In this document: piece by piece, positions 8,301 to 15,213 of the stretch
How the letters are laid out: every line of letters starts with the position of its first letter
Position numbering within the stretch: the first letter of the stretch is position 1
DNA from: Candidatus Nitrosopolaris nunavutensis
Lineage (GTDB): Archaea; Thermoproteota; Nitrososphaeria; Nitrososphaerales; Nitrososphaeraceae
DNA: 23,328 bases
Assembly: GCA_002501855.1 (NCBI GenBank)
Contig: DAOM01000256.1
Location: 1 to 23,328 of the forward strand
Direction: 5' to 3'
The notes under the pieces: generated by a model
Database searches by the model: none
Told to the model about the DNA's origin: nothing
The model's input: only the letters and a program-made list of their open reading frames with translations
Translations under genes and position numbers: made by a program

Positions 8301-8911
8301 CCGATGAAGTTTACGTAGAAGTAATTGACGGATATAGAGGTATGTCGACTAAAAGAAATCTGTTGGAAAAGGAACGTCACTCGATTGTCCTCTTTATCGA
8401 AGAAATCGTTACGGAAAAGAAGAATGTTTTCATGGAAGCATTTGAGAAGGTTGATAGTAACTTAAGACAGACTTTCTCCGAAGTAACAGGTGGAACTGCC
8501 TGGTTAGAAGTAGAGAATAAGGAAGTCGAATTTTCAGAGGGCATAATGTTAATGGTTCAATTCCAAGGCAAAACAGGACGCGAGTCCACTGCTTTGTCAG
8601 GGGGAGAGAAGACGATGGCTGCTATAATTTTTCTTTTGGCACTCCAGTCACTTAAACCGTCCCCATTCTATCTAATGGACGAGGTCGATGCTCATCTTGA
8701 TGCTCAAAATACTGAAAGATTATCTAAGGTCTTGTTAGAAAGATCGAAGGACAATCAGATGCTTCTGGTTACTTTGAAAGATGCTACGGTGGCTCAAGCA
8801 AGCATGATATATGGTGTCTATTCCCGGGACGGAGTATCTCAAGTTGTAAGGTATAAGCATCCGAGCCAACTTCCTCTCGAAGAGATAAGATCTGAGGCAA
8901 GTGCATACTAA
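5366..8911 (+). CDS. smc: Chromosome segregation ATPase SMC
   Basis: SMC is the long coiled-coil ATPase of the archaeal condensin-like complex that organises and segregates the chromosome. The 1181 residues match the family. The N-terminal head carries Walker A GPNGSGKSN (33-41), then a first coiled coil (about 165-500). The hinge spans about 520-670 and includes NEFGIEGLVHNII. A second coiled coil follows. The C-terminal head has signature LSGGEKT (1077-1083) and Walker B FYLMDEVDAHLD. The start is TTG 5366, chosen because MVHIKKLEVYGFKSF aligns with SMC N-termini and no ATG fits. The kleisin genes scpA and scpB, often adjacent, are not in the window. An ABC ATPase converges downstream. Confidence 0.97.
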   Translation: MVHIKKLEVYGFKSFGFRNTVLNFEKGLVAITGPNGSGKSNILDAIMFAIGETSPKVLRVDKFQSLFHDSQNSSTRLIRASLNFDNSDRGIPVDSDSVTVTREMEGQTGESQYYLNKKRVTKTTLVELLEIVLATSNKLNIIQQGMITRISELNSEDRRKIIEDIIGLSYFDEKKNEALKQLEESDRRLDVAMARIDEIRKRIDGLEEERNDQLRYKHLESDLEKFKAVKVSNTVRTIRSNLKSKTELLNSNVLRSKDLTMQIEKNNSEVEKMESEKLKLIQEADIATRTKMEIGTSVTHLVYDSERKRALIKETEQRLIQIERRIASLEIEKQNINQKIENLHLQIEEKKTRVDERYGRLSILKSDLAAMSSQIDELSTSANRYAEIRGKLEGRHNKLHEVKNHLDVSIARLEEKMIIVTGRANSLDSGNLELKTNIEKNNQLHNDLCITLDSEKAKLDTASGLIDNLKKMKATLQTNLKTSTNLLSTADTFTIKYEVKASTAKNAMTEDIAIAELMKMSNEFGIEGLVHNIITWNKNYERAVLAAGSEWMKAFVVDSVQSMISIAEYAKKTKLPRLKVIPLEIVRNVKRSYIPDGDPNIVGSLADFVNSDYKELPDFLFGNTALVKNPTSAYLLAREGCRAVSVGGELFEPSVASMSADFGSTISDLTHALLLSNSIDILRNLLTKLRRLIEEKDNDLRQIVLRIDRSESEKFEIERKIANLGTQISNLAMLVHEDEKKLEQLTLEDITVHSQYESITLELDGWRRRLALVGLTIERVCQRMEGVADVSIRSQLGQMNAKRGQILGSIDADNLDLQDILTSSQVLKNEIGMAVERLKTLKEETSELETERKEKIVQADELKFNMASIESRLQMERDREQQVIDSAGTSVGKLQVYEQKIKALKENERKLSKENSSLEKDIALVGKDISDLNSEESSLINNLRLLGCEDLLEAFDVDTIIGELTAEFDTIKTRINLLADEVYVEVIDGYRGMSTKRNLLEKERHSIVLFIEEIVTEKKNVFMEAFEKVDSNLRQTFSEVTGGTAWLEVENKEVEFSEGIMLMVQFQGKTGRESTALSGGEKTMAAIIFLLALQSLKPSPFYLMDEVDAHLDAQNTERLSKVLLERSKDNQMLLVTLKDATVAQASMIYGVYSRDGVSQVVRYKHPSQLPLEEIRSEASAY

Positions 8912-9177
8912 TGCAATATGTCCTTGTTGCTAATTTTCTCGGTAGTTATGGGTTATGGGACAGGCTTTGAGAACGCGGTCGTAACGTTGAATAGAGATAG
9001 TAAGAATCAGCGGAACCAAGGCACATGAAGGGTTATAAACAATACCCAAAAATTCAATCGGATAAAAGATCAACGGAACCTCACAAATTCGCTAATTTAG
9101 GCAACTCATGAAGTATCAAAAAGTTAGATCGGATTACATACTTGATCCACTTGATATACTAAGATTTTGGCTTGCTG

Positions 9178-10167
9178 CTACACAGGGTAAATGAAGCACG
9201 ATACATAATGGTTGTCTTCCTCACCACCTAATAGGGGATCACTTTTGCAGATATCCATAGAATAAAGACATCTATGAATGAATCTACAACCGGTATGAGG
9301 TCTGTCTCTTGTCTCGCCCTGCTTAATGCGGATGATTTTTTCCTTTTCCAAATTCTGTGGTTCAGGTTCCGAAATTGCGTCTAACAACGCCTGCGTATAT
9401 GGGTGAAGCGGATTCAGTAAGACTTGTTCTATTGGTCCTGCTTCAACTATCTTCCCAGCATACATAATCCCGATCTCATCACCGATATATCTGGCAGTAG
9501 ACAGATCGTGCGTGATATATAGGTATGAAAGTTTAAGCCTGTCTTTCAAATTTTTCATTAACTCAAGTATTTCGGCCCTTACAGAAACATCAAGCATTGA
9601 TACCGGCTCATCGGCCAAAATTAACTTTGGTTTGAGAACGAGCGATCTAGCTATAGATACTCTCTGTCGCTGACCTCCGGAAAGCATGTTTGGAAATTTT
9701 TCAGCAATGTCTGTAGCAGGCTCTAATCGTACCTCCTCCAGAGATCCTAATACGTCCTCGATTCTTTCTTGTTTTGACTTGTTCTTATTATGAATATTCA
9801 AAGGTTCCATGACTATATCTAATATTCTCATTCGAGGATCGAGCGAGGTATAAGGATCTTGATGTATCATTTGTACATTTGTGCGAAACTTCTTCAATTT
9901 GTTGCCTTCATATTTTGTAATGTCATCTCCATCAAAAACTATCGAACCGCTGTCAAGCTCAATCGCACGTAGAATAATCCTCGCTAAAGTAGTCTTACCG
10001 GATCCTGACTCGCCAGCAACGACAAATGCCTTTCCCTTCTCTATTGTTAAACTTACACCGTCGACAGCCCTGACATAAGACTGGTTGTTCTTACGGAACA
10101 TATCCTTGATACTTCTCCTAATGGGAAAATACTTCTTGACATTGTCTAACTGGAGAATTTCGTTCAA
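9178..10167 (-). CDS. Oligopeptide/dipeptide-type ABC transporter ATPase (OppF/DppF-like)
   Basis: This cytoplasmic ATPase subunit would power peptide or nickel uptake through a membrane permease. The 329 residues hold Walker A GESGSGKTT (52-60), Q-loop QDPYTSLDPR, signature LSGGQRQR (162-169), Walker B LILADEP (182-188) and H-loop H220. The family C-terminal extension is present (LHPYTQALLDAI, then GCRFIHRC). Four cysteines (294, 300, 307, 324) occur there; a related DppD structure is reported to hold an iron-sulfur cluster at this place. No permease, binding protein or partner OppD lies beside it, so it may serve a transporter encoded elsewhere. The start is TTG 10167, fixed by an in-frame stop upstream and a TATA box about 33 nt away. 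It is divergent from serA. Confidence 0.9.
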   Translation of the reverse strand: MNEILQLDNVKKYFPIRRSIKDMFRKNNQSYVRAVDGVSLTIEKGKAFVVAGESGSGKTTLARIILRAIELDSGSIVFDGDDITKYEGNKLKKFRTNVQMIHQDPYTSLDPRMRILDIVMEPLNIHNKNKSKQERIEDVLGSLEEVRLEPATDIAEKFPNMLSGGQRQRVSIARSLVLKPKLILADEPVSMLDVSVRAEILELMKNLKDRLKLSYLYITHDLSTARYIGDEIGIMYAGKIVEAGPIEQVLLNPLHPYTQALLDAISEPEPQNLEKEKIIRIKQGETRDRPHTGCRFIHRCLYSMDICKSDPLLGGEEDNHYVSCFIYPV

Positions 10168-10194
10168 GTATTCACAGCAGACTTAACAGTGTTT

Positions 10195-10205
10195 GATAAT
10201 ATAAC
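10195..10205 (-). promoter_or_regulatory. TATA box for the ABC ATPase gene
   Basis: The minus strand reads GTTATATTATC, centred about 33 nt upstream of TTG 10167. It predicts a start site near 10174 and a leader of about 7 nt. It shares the 91-bp divergent intergenic region with the serA promoter. Confidence 0.5.
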
Positions 10206-10246
10206 AATTTTGAATGCATTGCGTTATGCACATAATTAAGTAATAA

Positions 10247-10255
10247 TTATATAAG
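10247..10255 (+). promoter_or_regulatory. TATA box for serA, very close to its first ATG
   Basis: TTATATAAG is centred at 10251. The usual 26-27 nt spacing gives a start site at 10277, which is exactly the G of an in-frame GTG seven codons into the ATG-initiated frame. This argues for a leaderless mRNA starting at that GTG. Confidence 0.5.
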
Positions 10256-10258
10256 TAC

Positions 10259-11227
10259 ATGGAATCTCCAAGCCATGTGCATATTACTGGCAAGGTTCTG
10301 GTTTGTGACCCAATAGATAATGTTGGCCTTTCTACCTTAAAAAAAGCAGGAATGACTGTGGACTATTGTCCTCAAATCGAGACAAATGATCTCATTTCTA
10401 GGGTCAAAGATTATGAAGTCATCGTTGTCAGAAGCAGAACAAAAATTAGTCGAGAAGTTATAGACGCAGCAATTAACGCAAAAATTATTGCACGTGTAGG
10501 CGTTGGTCTCGACAATATAGATGTTGATAGTGCCAAAGTCAAAGGCATACGCGTAATCAACGCGTCCGAGGCAGCTATTAACGCAGTGGCCGAACTCGCT
10601 ATAGGCAACATGATAGCTCTTGCTCGGAGCATTACACGAGCAGACAGTGAACTGAAGAAGGGGAATTGGATAAAGAAAAATTTGATAGGTATAGAATTAA
10701 GGGGAAAGTATCTGGGGCTTATTGGTGTAGGAAACATAGGTCGGAATGTAGGACGTATTGCACGCGGGCTGCGTATGAACGTCATTGGATATGACATTTT
10801 TCCTATAAATCAAGATTATATCAAAGAAGTAGGCTTGATTAAAACTGATCTTAATACATTGGTAGAGAGTGCTGATTTTATTTCCTGTCATGTACCCTTA
10901 ACATCTGAAACGAGACACATGTTAAATGCAGAACTCTTGGCAAAGATGAAACCAACAACATACGTCATTAACACCTCGCGTGGTGAGGTCATCGATGAAA
11001 ATGCGTTATACCAAGCTCTAAAGGCTAATAGAATTGCAGGCGCGGCGTTAGATGTATTTGAGATCGAACCACCAACGAATAGATTGCTTATAGAGCTGTC
11101 AAATGTAATATGTACACCTCATATAGGCTCACAGACCAAAGAGTCACAGGAACTTGCGTCTACAGTCATTGCAGAAAAGGTAATACAGATCATGTACGAA
11201 AACCAATCTGATTTGGTGAGTAGTTAG
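10259..11227 (+). CDS. serA: D-3-phosphoglycerate dehydrogenase (short form, no ACT domain)
   Basis: This enzyme oxidises 3-phosphoglycerate with NAD+ in the first step of serine synthesis. From ATG 10259 it has 322 residues. The NAD-binding GVGNIG is at 156-161. The catalytic set of D-2-hydroxyacid dehydrogenases is complete: R241 in NTSRGEV, E270 in FEIEPP, and H288 in TPHIG. It ends soon after the catalytic domain, so the C-terminal ACT serine-sensing domain of longer SerA proteins is absent. Other D-2-hydroxyacid dehydrogenases (glyoxylate or hydroxypyruvate reductase) share the fold; the N-terminus KVLVCDPI favours SerA. The true start may be GTG 10277, because the TATA box lies only a few bases before ATG 10259. 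Confidence 0.88.
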   Translation: MESPSHVHITGKVLVCDPIDNVGLSTLKKAGMTVDYCPQIETNDLISRVKDYEVIVVRSRTKISREVIDAAINAKIIARVGVGLDNIDVDSAKVKGIRVINASEAAINAVAELAIGNMIALARSITRADSELKKGNWIKKNLIGIELRGKYLGLIGVGNIGRNVGRIARGLRMNVIGYDIFPINQDYIKEVGLIKTDLNTLVESADFISCHVPLTSETRHMLNAELLAKMKPTTYVINTSRGEVIDENALYQALKANRIAGAALDVFEIEPPTNRLLIELSNVICTPHIGSQTKESQELASTVIAEKVIQIMYENQSDLVSS

Positions 11228-11378
11228 TCGGTAAATATGACGCTTAGGGTTTAAGCTGCTTATAGTGTCTCAATTGGTGAATTATGCGTTCCACTTTATC
11301 AAAAATTGAATATGTACGTCTAAGCGCGTAGATATTCTGTGCAACGAGGGATGTCGATCGATAATTCATCTTGTATAC

Positions 11379-11388
11379 AGATATTAAG
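11379..11388 (+). promoter_or_regulatory. TATA-like box supporting the L15e start
   Basis: An AT-rich box (AGATATTAAG, about 11379-11388) is centred about 30 nt before ATG 11414. It would give a leader of about 4 nt and supports ATG 11414 rather than the upstream GTG 11339. Confidence 0.35.
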
Positions 11389-11413
11389 GGTCATCGAATC
11401 ATCTACGAACAAT

Positions 11414-11881
11414 ATGCGTGGCTACATGGCTGCAACATGGCTCAAAATGTGGAAGCTTAATACTGATGAACTAAAGTCGAAAGCAATTACATGGAGAACG
11501 GAACATGCTATACAAAGAATCGAAAGACCGAGCAGGCTAGATCGAGCGCGGAAATTGGGCTACAAAGCAAAACAAGGTATCATTTTGGTGCGGGCAAGAG
11601 TAGGCAGGGGAGGTATGAGGAAGCAAAGACCGGTTTCAGGCAGAAGACCAAAACACCTCGGTGTTGTACACATCAAACAAGGAATAAGTATGCAGCGTGT
11701 TGCTGAACGAAGAGTTCTCGAAAGCTTTCCAAACATGGAGAGTCTGGGGTCTTATTACCTTCACAAAGATGGCCGTTACTTTTGGTACGAAGTGATACTT
11801 GCAGACCCTTATCATCCATCTATTTCCCACGATAAAGAAATGTGCCGAAGACTTAAAGCGTTCGCAAAAATCAACCGTTGA
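11414..11881 (+). CDS. rpl15e: 50S ribosomal protein L15e
   Basis: L15e is a large-subunit protein of archaea and eukaryotes that binds 23S rRNA. The 155 residues from ATG 11414 contain the family core: ITWRTEHAIQRIERPSRLDR, then ARKLGYKAKQG, the basic RVGRGGMRKQRPVSGRRP, and HKDGRYFWYEVILADP. The open frame extends upstream to a GTG at 11339, but those 25 residues do not resemble any L15e, whose N-terminus normally begins with a short Tyr/Trp-rich helix such as MRGYMAATWLKMW here. ATG 11426 is another option. No other ribosomal gene is adjacent, so it is a stand-alone unit that converges with the gene at 12012. Confidence 0.95.
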   Translation: MRGYMAATWLKMWKLNTDELKSKAITWRTEHAIQRIERPSRLDRARKLGYKAKQGIILVRARVGRGGMRKQRPVSGRRPKHLGVVHIKQGISMQRVAERRVLESFPNMESLGSYYLHKDGRYFWYEVILADPYHPSISHDKEMCRRLKAFAKINR

Positions 11882-12011
11882 ACGGAAATTAGATCGTGGA
11901 CTCACCGTAACGCTCTACTTAGCGAAGAGGATAGGATAAGATTACGCTAACGGAATTTACCTACCACCGATACTACAAAGAATCCTAGCAAGACCGAATA
12001 CACGAGCAAGT

Positions 12012-12407
12012 TTAATTGTGCTCTTCTTTGACTATCTCTCTTAGTGAACCGATGATTTTGTAAATCTGTTCTGGACTCGTATCCTTATCTAGAGTGACAT
12101 AATAAAAGAAAGCTTCGTTAGGCAACGTAAGGATTTTGACCTTTTCATTTTCAGTCAAAGTATACTCTGTCTTGCCGATAGAGTGTTCAAAGGTTCTGCG
12201 TAGCTGGTTCCTTGTCGCCTCAAGAAAGTTCTCATTGCGGGCTTCGTCTGGTTTGAACAAAGGTACTACCCCTTTACGAAGCTGTCCTCCAAGAGTTCGT
12301 CCAAACCTGTTCATTTTTCCGGCGTAACGTATACTTGGCGACACTCCAAGTATTCTTAGACATTTTTCTTTGTTTTTTTGGGCTTCCTCATGTGTCCTGC
12401 TGGTCAT
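12012..12407 (-). CDS. Small Thaumarchaeota-type conserved protein (DUF6659-like)
   Basis: The protein has 131 residues from ATG 12407 (MTSRTHEEAQKNKEK). It contains CLRILGVSPSIRYAGKMNRFG, a glycine-rich turn, and LTENEKVKILTLPNEAFFYYV near the end. This pattern (C-x-x-I-L-G-x-x-P-x-I-R-x-A-G, then EKVKI-x-x-L-P) recalls the DUF6659 family seen in ammonia-oxidising archaea; the assignment is from memory and not certain. The biochemical role is unknown. An upstream ATG at 12440 exists, but a TATA box at 12444-12450 would place the transcript start near 12420, downstream of that ATG, so 12407 is preferred. It is soluble, with no signal or TM segment. Confidence 0.7.
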   Translation of the reverse strand: MTSRTHEEAQKNKEKCLRILGVSPSIRYAGKMNRFGRTLGGQLRKGVVPLFKPDEARNENFLEATRNQLRRTFEHSIGKTEYTLTENEKVKILTLPNEAFFYYVTLDKDTSPEQIYKIIGSLREIVKEEHN

Positions 12408-12440
12408 AGGAATGAGCTCTGAATTAGGCCATAAATACAT

Positions 12441-12453
12441 ACTGATAAATGGT
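12441..12453 (-). promoter_or_regulatory. TATA box deciding the start of the DUF6659-like gene
   Basis: The minus strand reads ACCATTTATCAGT with a core ATTTATC. Its centre at 12447 predicts transcription from about 12420, which excludes ATG 12440 and gives a 13-nt leader to ATG 12407. Confidence 0.45.
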
Positions 12454-12561
12454 AGAAAAAAATATCAGAGTTCGGTGTGTCAAATACAGATTATTAGCAA
12501 TGTAGAGTCACGAAAGGTATTAAAAGAACGAACAGAGGAGGACGGACGAAAAACATTTCAC

Positions 12562-12573
12562 CTTTTATATATA
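12562..12573 (+). promoter_or_regulatory. TATA box for the nucleotidyltransferase gene
   Basis: CTTTTATATATA is one of the strongest archaeal boxes in the window. Its centre at 12568 predicts a start site near 12594 and a leader of about 33 nt before ATG 12627. Confidence 0.55.
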
Positions 12574-12626
12574 TGTCCCATTAATGAACCACAGGTAGTA
12601 GAGAGGGCGGCGTTATACCAATATAC

Positions 12627-13391
12627 ATGAAAGCAGTAATTTTAGCTGGTGGCTTAGGGACAAGATTACAACCATACACATTCTTTATTCCTAAGCCGAT
12701 GTTGCCTTTAGGTAATAAGCCATTACTTGAGCACATAATTGAGTGGGTTACAAGTGGTAATAGTAATAGCAATGGTAAAATTGACCATATTATTCTCTGC
12801 GTGAGCTATCTTCATAGGACGATTGAAGATTATTTTGAAGATGGTGGTAGATTCGGTATCAAGATAGACTATGCCAGGTCGGATAGACCTCTTGCTACCG
12901 CAGGACAATTAAAAACAGCAGAGAAATTCTTAGATGAGACCTTCGTTTGTCTCTACGGAGATGCGGTTTACGAATTTGATCTTGATGAGATGATACATGA
13001 ACATAAGAGTTCTAAAGCATTTATTTCAATGGCACTACTCTCGTATAAAACAAATCTGAGGTATGGGTTCATAGATATTAATGATGGAAAAGAAGGAGCA
13101 GGTGAAAAACAACAAGAAAAACAAAGGCAAAGAAACCGAGTCATCAGATGGAGAGAAAAACCAGAGGTGAGGGGGTTAATTAACATCGGTTGTTATGTTA
13201 TGGAGCCGGAATTTCTCAAACTTGTGCCCAAGTCAAGCGCCTTCGGAATGGACGATGCAGTAAGAAAAGCTCTTGAACAAGATAGACTTGTAAAAGGGTT
13301 TAAAATAGAATCAGGATTTATTGACATAGGAGACAAGAAATCATATCTGGAGGCATACAAAAAATATGTCAAGAAGCTGGGAAAGATATAG
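12627..13391 (+). CDS. Sugar-phosphate nucleotidyltransferase (NTP_transferase family)
   Basis: This enzyme joins a nucleoside triphosphate to a sugar 1-phosphate to make an activated sugar for glycan, lipid or S-layer glycosylation. The 254 residues begin with the hallmark MKAVILAGGLGTRLQPYT, where G-G-x-G-T-R-L binds the nucleotide, followed by IPKPMLPLGNKPLLEH. The metal-binding YGDAV is near 110 and the product-side WREKPEV near 175. DIGDKKSYLEAYKKY closes the domain. It lacks the left-handed beta-helix tail of bifunctional GlmU-like enzymes. An oddity is a charged Gln/Lys/Arg-rich loop (GEKQQEKQRQRN, about 157-168) and an Asn/Ser run (NSNSNG). The sugar and base (mannose-GTP or glucose-TTP/UTP) cannot be decided from sequence. 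Confidence 0.9.
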   Translation: MKAVILAGGLGTRLQPYTFFIPKPMLPLGNKPLLEHIIEWVTSGNSNSNGKIDHIILCVSYLHRTIEDYFEDGGRFGIKIDYARSDRPLATAGQLKTAEKFLDETFVCLYGDAVYEFDLDEMIHEHKSSKAFISMALLSYKTNLRYGFIDINDGKEGAGEKQQEKQRQRNRVIRWREKPEVRGLINIGCYVMEPEFLKLVPKSSAFGMDDAVRKALEQDRLVKGFKIESGFIDIGDKKSYLEAYKKYVKKLGKI

Positions 13392-13491
13392 GCACATAGA
13401 GTGGTATTAATACGAAGCTATTGTAAAGAGAAGGCATCTTAACGAAGCTGGATTAACAGGTAATTATTAAAAAAGGGTTCTTATCAAGAGT

Positions 13492-13587
13492 ATGAAATTA
13501 AGACGATGTCCCACCTGTGGTTGTAGCGTGGCTACTAGCCACTGGTGCAACCATAACAATAATGATAAAAAAATCGATCGGACGTAA
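13492..13587 (+). CDS. Possible 31-residue zinc mini-protein
   Basis: ATG 13492 opens a 31-codon frame reading MKLRRCPTCGC, then SHWCNHNNN and a charged tail. Cysteines at 6, 9, 11 and 19 and histidines at 17 and 21 are dense enough to hold one zinc ion, and CPTCG is the usual half of a zinc ribbon. No clear ribosome-binding site or TATA box sits upstream, so the gene is uncertain. It lies between the nucleotidyltransferase and the convergent HD hydrolase. Confidence 0.35.
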   Translation: MKLRRCPTCGCSVATSHWCNHNNNDKKIDRT

Positions 13588-13605
13588 GGCTCACGCGCAC
13601 TTGGC

Positions 13606-14193
13606 CTATTTGAGTTCGTAGAGTGCAATGGATAATTTAAATACGATGTTTTCATTGGTCTTTTCTGCTATGGGTATTATGTACTTTTGAGTTTCTTCTT
13701 TATATCGCAGGATCTTATTCTTGTGAACGGCATTTTTTAGAGCTCTAACGTTCTCAAGCCTATCTGCTAGGATCAAATATCGAATAAGTACAGAGCTGTT
13801 TGCGATATTGTAGAAGTATTTGTCCAGCGTTTTTTCTCTTTCTTCATTTCCTATTATTGGCATTGCAACAAGGTGAACTATATCATGTATGACTTCACCG
13901 AAATCATTCTTCAATTCACCATCATCTTTAAGTGTCGTATCGTGAAGAAGAGCCGCACATACGAGGTCTGCATTGTATATACGCAGCTCTTCCGTGATAA
14001 CTAGAGCCACCTTCAATGGATGATTGATATATGGTTCGATTTTGTTTTCATCTCTGAACTCTCCGACATGAGTCTTAAGCGCAATTCCAAATGCTCTAGT
14101 TATTTTGATTAAATCATCGGTCGAACTCTCAAAAGGTTTTATTAATCGTACAAATCCCCGTTTAGTAAAGTCGGTGAGATTTGATTTCATCAT
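13606..14193 (-). CDS. RelA/SpoT-like HD-domain hydrolase with altered catalytic motif
   Basis: The 195-residue protein carries the HD domain of (p)ppGpp hydrolases and small Mesh1-like enzymes. It has PYINHPLKVA (54-63, metal H58), ALLHD (81-85, metal H84 and D85), DFGEVIHDIVHLV, and ILADRLENVR (141-150, D144 and N148). No synthetase or TGS/ACT regulatory domain is present. In RSH hydrolases the HD is followed by x-x-E-D, needed for catalysis; here the run is HDTTLKDD, so that E-D pair is missing or shifted by two. It may hydrolyse another nucleotide or be inactive. Two ATGs (14193, 14190) are possible starts; a TATA box centred at 14220 makes the first leaderless. Confidence 0.75.
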   Translation of the reverse strand: MMKSNLTDFTKRGFVRLIKPFESSTDDLIKITRAFGIALKTHVGEFRDENKIEPYINHPLKVALVITEELRIYNADLVCAALLHDTTLKDDGELKNDFGEVIHDIVHLVAMPIIGNEEREKTLDKYFYNIANSSVLIRYLILADRLENVRALKNAVHKNKILRYKEETQKYIIPIAEKTNENIVFKLSIALYELK

Positions 14194-14215
14194 ATCCGTC
14201 CCAAGAGCTTAATGT

Positions 14216-14225
14216 GTATATATCG
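14216..14225 (-). promoter_or_regulatory. TATA box for the RSH-like HD gene
   Basis: The minus strand reads CGATATATAC. The centre near 14220 is 27 nt upstream of ATG 14193, the spacing expected for a leaderless transcript. Confidence 0.5.
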
Positions 14226-14407
14226 TGCTTTGACTAAAAGTATTGTGTGTTTTGCCATAATTTGTTCGAATCTCAGATGCCGTTTTAAGAGATAAATAGT
14301 ATGCAGAAGATTGCATAACATAATTGGTTCTGAAGGGAGAGACTGCTTCTTTCTAGTATCATGTTAATCTAGCGGTGGTACCTCAGGAGTGTATGTTATT
14401 AGTTACA

Positions 14408-14809
14408 TCAGTCCAGCAATGCGCTACTATCGTTCGAGTTCTCGTCGCTTTCCTCAGATGGAGATACCGTCGAGGTTGTTATATTCTCATCCTCGTCGCG
14501 CTCGTCCACGGTTGAACCGACGGCTGTGACCTCATGACTTTCGTAAATTCTCGTCGTAGGCTCTAACGATGATTTTGTGCTCTCTAATCCAGTCGGTCGT
14601 TCCTTACGTGAGACCGTTCTAACACTCCGGGTGGATTTCTTTGGCTGTCGGGAACTTTTTTTTGTACGCGTGACACTGGTGCCCCTACTGCTTGGCCTCC
14701 TTGTACTTTGTGCTTTAGATACCTTCCTCTTCGGAGTGGCTCTAGACCTCTTAGCTGATTTTGTCTGCTTCCCCTTCTTTTTTCCCGTGGGTTTCGTTTT
14801 AGTTGCCAT
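14408..14809 (-). CDS. Bipartite basic/acidic low-complexity protein
   Basis: The protein has 133 residues with no recognised domain. Residues 1-75 are very rich in Lys, Arg, Ser and Thr (for example GKKKGKQTKSAKRSRATPKR), like the tails of histone H1 or bacterial histone-like proteins. Residues 95-133 are rich in Asp, Glu, Ser and Asn (DERDEDENI, SEESDENSNDSSALLD). No TM segment or signal is seen. The basic half would bind DNA or RNA; the acidic tail could neutralise it or recruit a partner. This is inference from composition. A TATA box about 28 nt upstream supports ATG 14809. It appears to be a single-gene unit. Confidence 0.65.
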   Translation of the reverse strand: MATKTKPTGKKKGKQTKSAKRSRATPKRKVSKAQSTRRPSSRGTSVTRTKKSSRQPKKSTRSVRTVSRKERPTGLESTKSSLEPTTRIYESHEVTAVGSTVDERDEDENITTSTVSPSEESDENSNDSSALLD

Positions 14810-14832
14810 ATAATTACCAGTAGATAATACAA

Positions 14833-14841
14833 AGATAAATA
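14833..14841 (-). promoter_or_regulatory. TATA box for the basic/acidic protein gene
   Basis: The minus strand reads GTATTTATC, centred at about 14837. The predicted start site at 14810-14811 would make the mRNA leaderless. Confidence 0.45.
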
Positions 14842-14849
14842 CTTATTAA

Positions 14850-15213
14850 ATTTTAACTCTTCTCTACAATAAATTATTATGACTTGTCCTACACACTAAG
14901 TGGAATGCCGTGTGTTTGTATGGGGTCTTTATCTATAATATTATGAATTTTATAACCTACTACGTTATATTGGTAAATTTGTGCCGGGGGCGCAAAACGA
15001 AACCATTATCCATGAATCACGTCTATGGGGATATATTTCGCGATGGCTCTACGCATAGTGTTAGAACAGCTATCCAGTCCAGAACGGAATAAAAAAAGTA
15101 CTACAGCAGTTCAAGTTCAATTTACTAAAGAAGCTTTCTCTGGTCAAGCATATATCATCGTTGACTAATATGGTAGAACGGCGTGTCGAACGCTTGCTAC
15201 CAAGAATAAGAAT
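14850..15213. other. Non-coding stretch upstream of the PfkB remnant
   Basis: About 360 bases with stops in all frames and no convincing small gene, repeat or RNA. It could hold the decayed 5' part of the PfkB gene, but I could not reconstruct any PfkB motif here. Confidence 0.4.

Noticed and set aside
8911..8970. Short frame overlapping the smc stop as TAATG.
   Set aside because: It ends after 19 codons and shows no ScpA similarity.
11339..11413. Extension of L15e to GTG 11339.
   Set aside because: The residues do not match L15e N-termini and a TATA-like box fits ATG 11414.
12130..12440. Initial idea that the 12012-12407 protein is a Brix-domain ribosome factor.
   Set aside because: It is too short and lacks the Brix core; the motif pattern fits a small Thaumarchaeota-specific family better.
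14255..14285. GTTCGAATC resembling a tRNA T-loop.
   Set aside because: No acceptor, D or anticodon stems could be folded around it.
14577..14813. Hydrophobic plus-strand frame opposite the basic/acidic protein.
   Set aside because: It is the antisense of Lys/Arg/Ser-rich codons; the minus-strand frame has the promoter.
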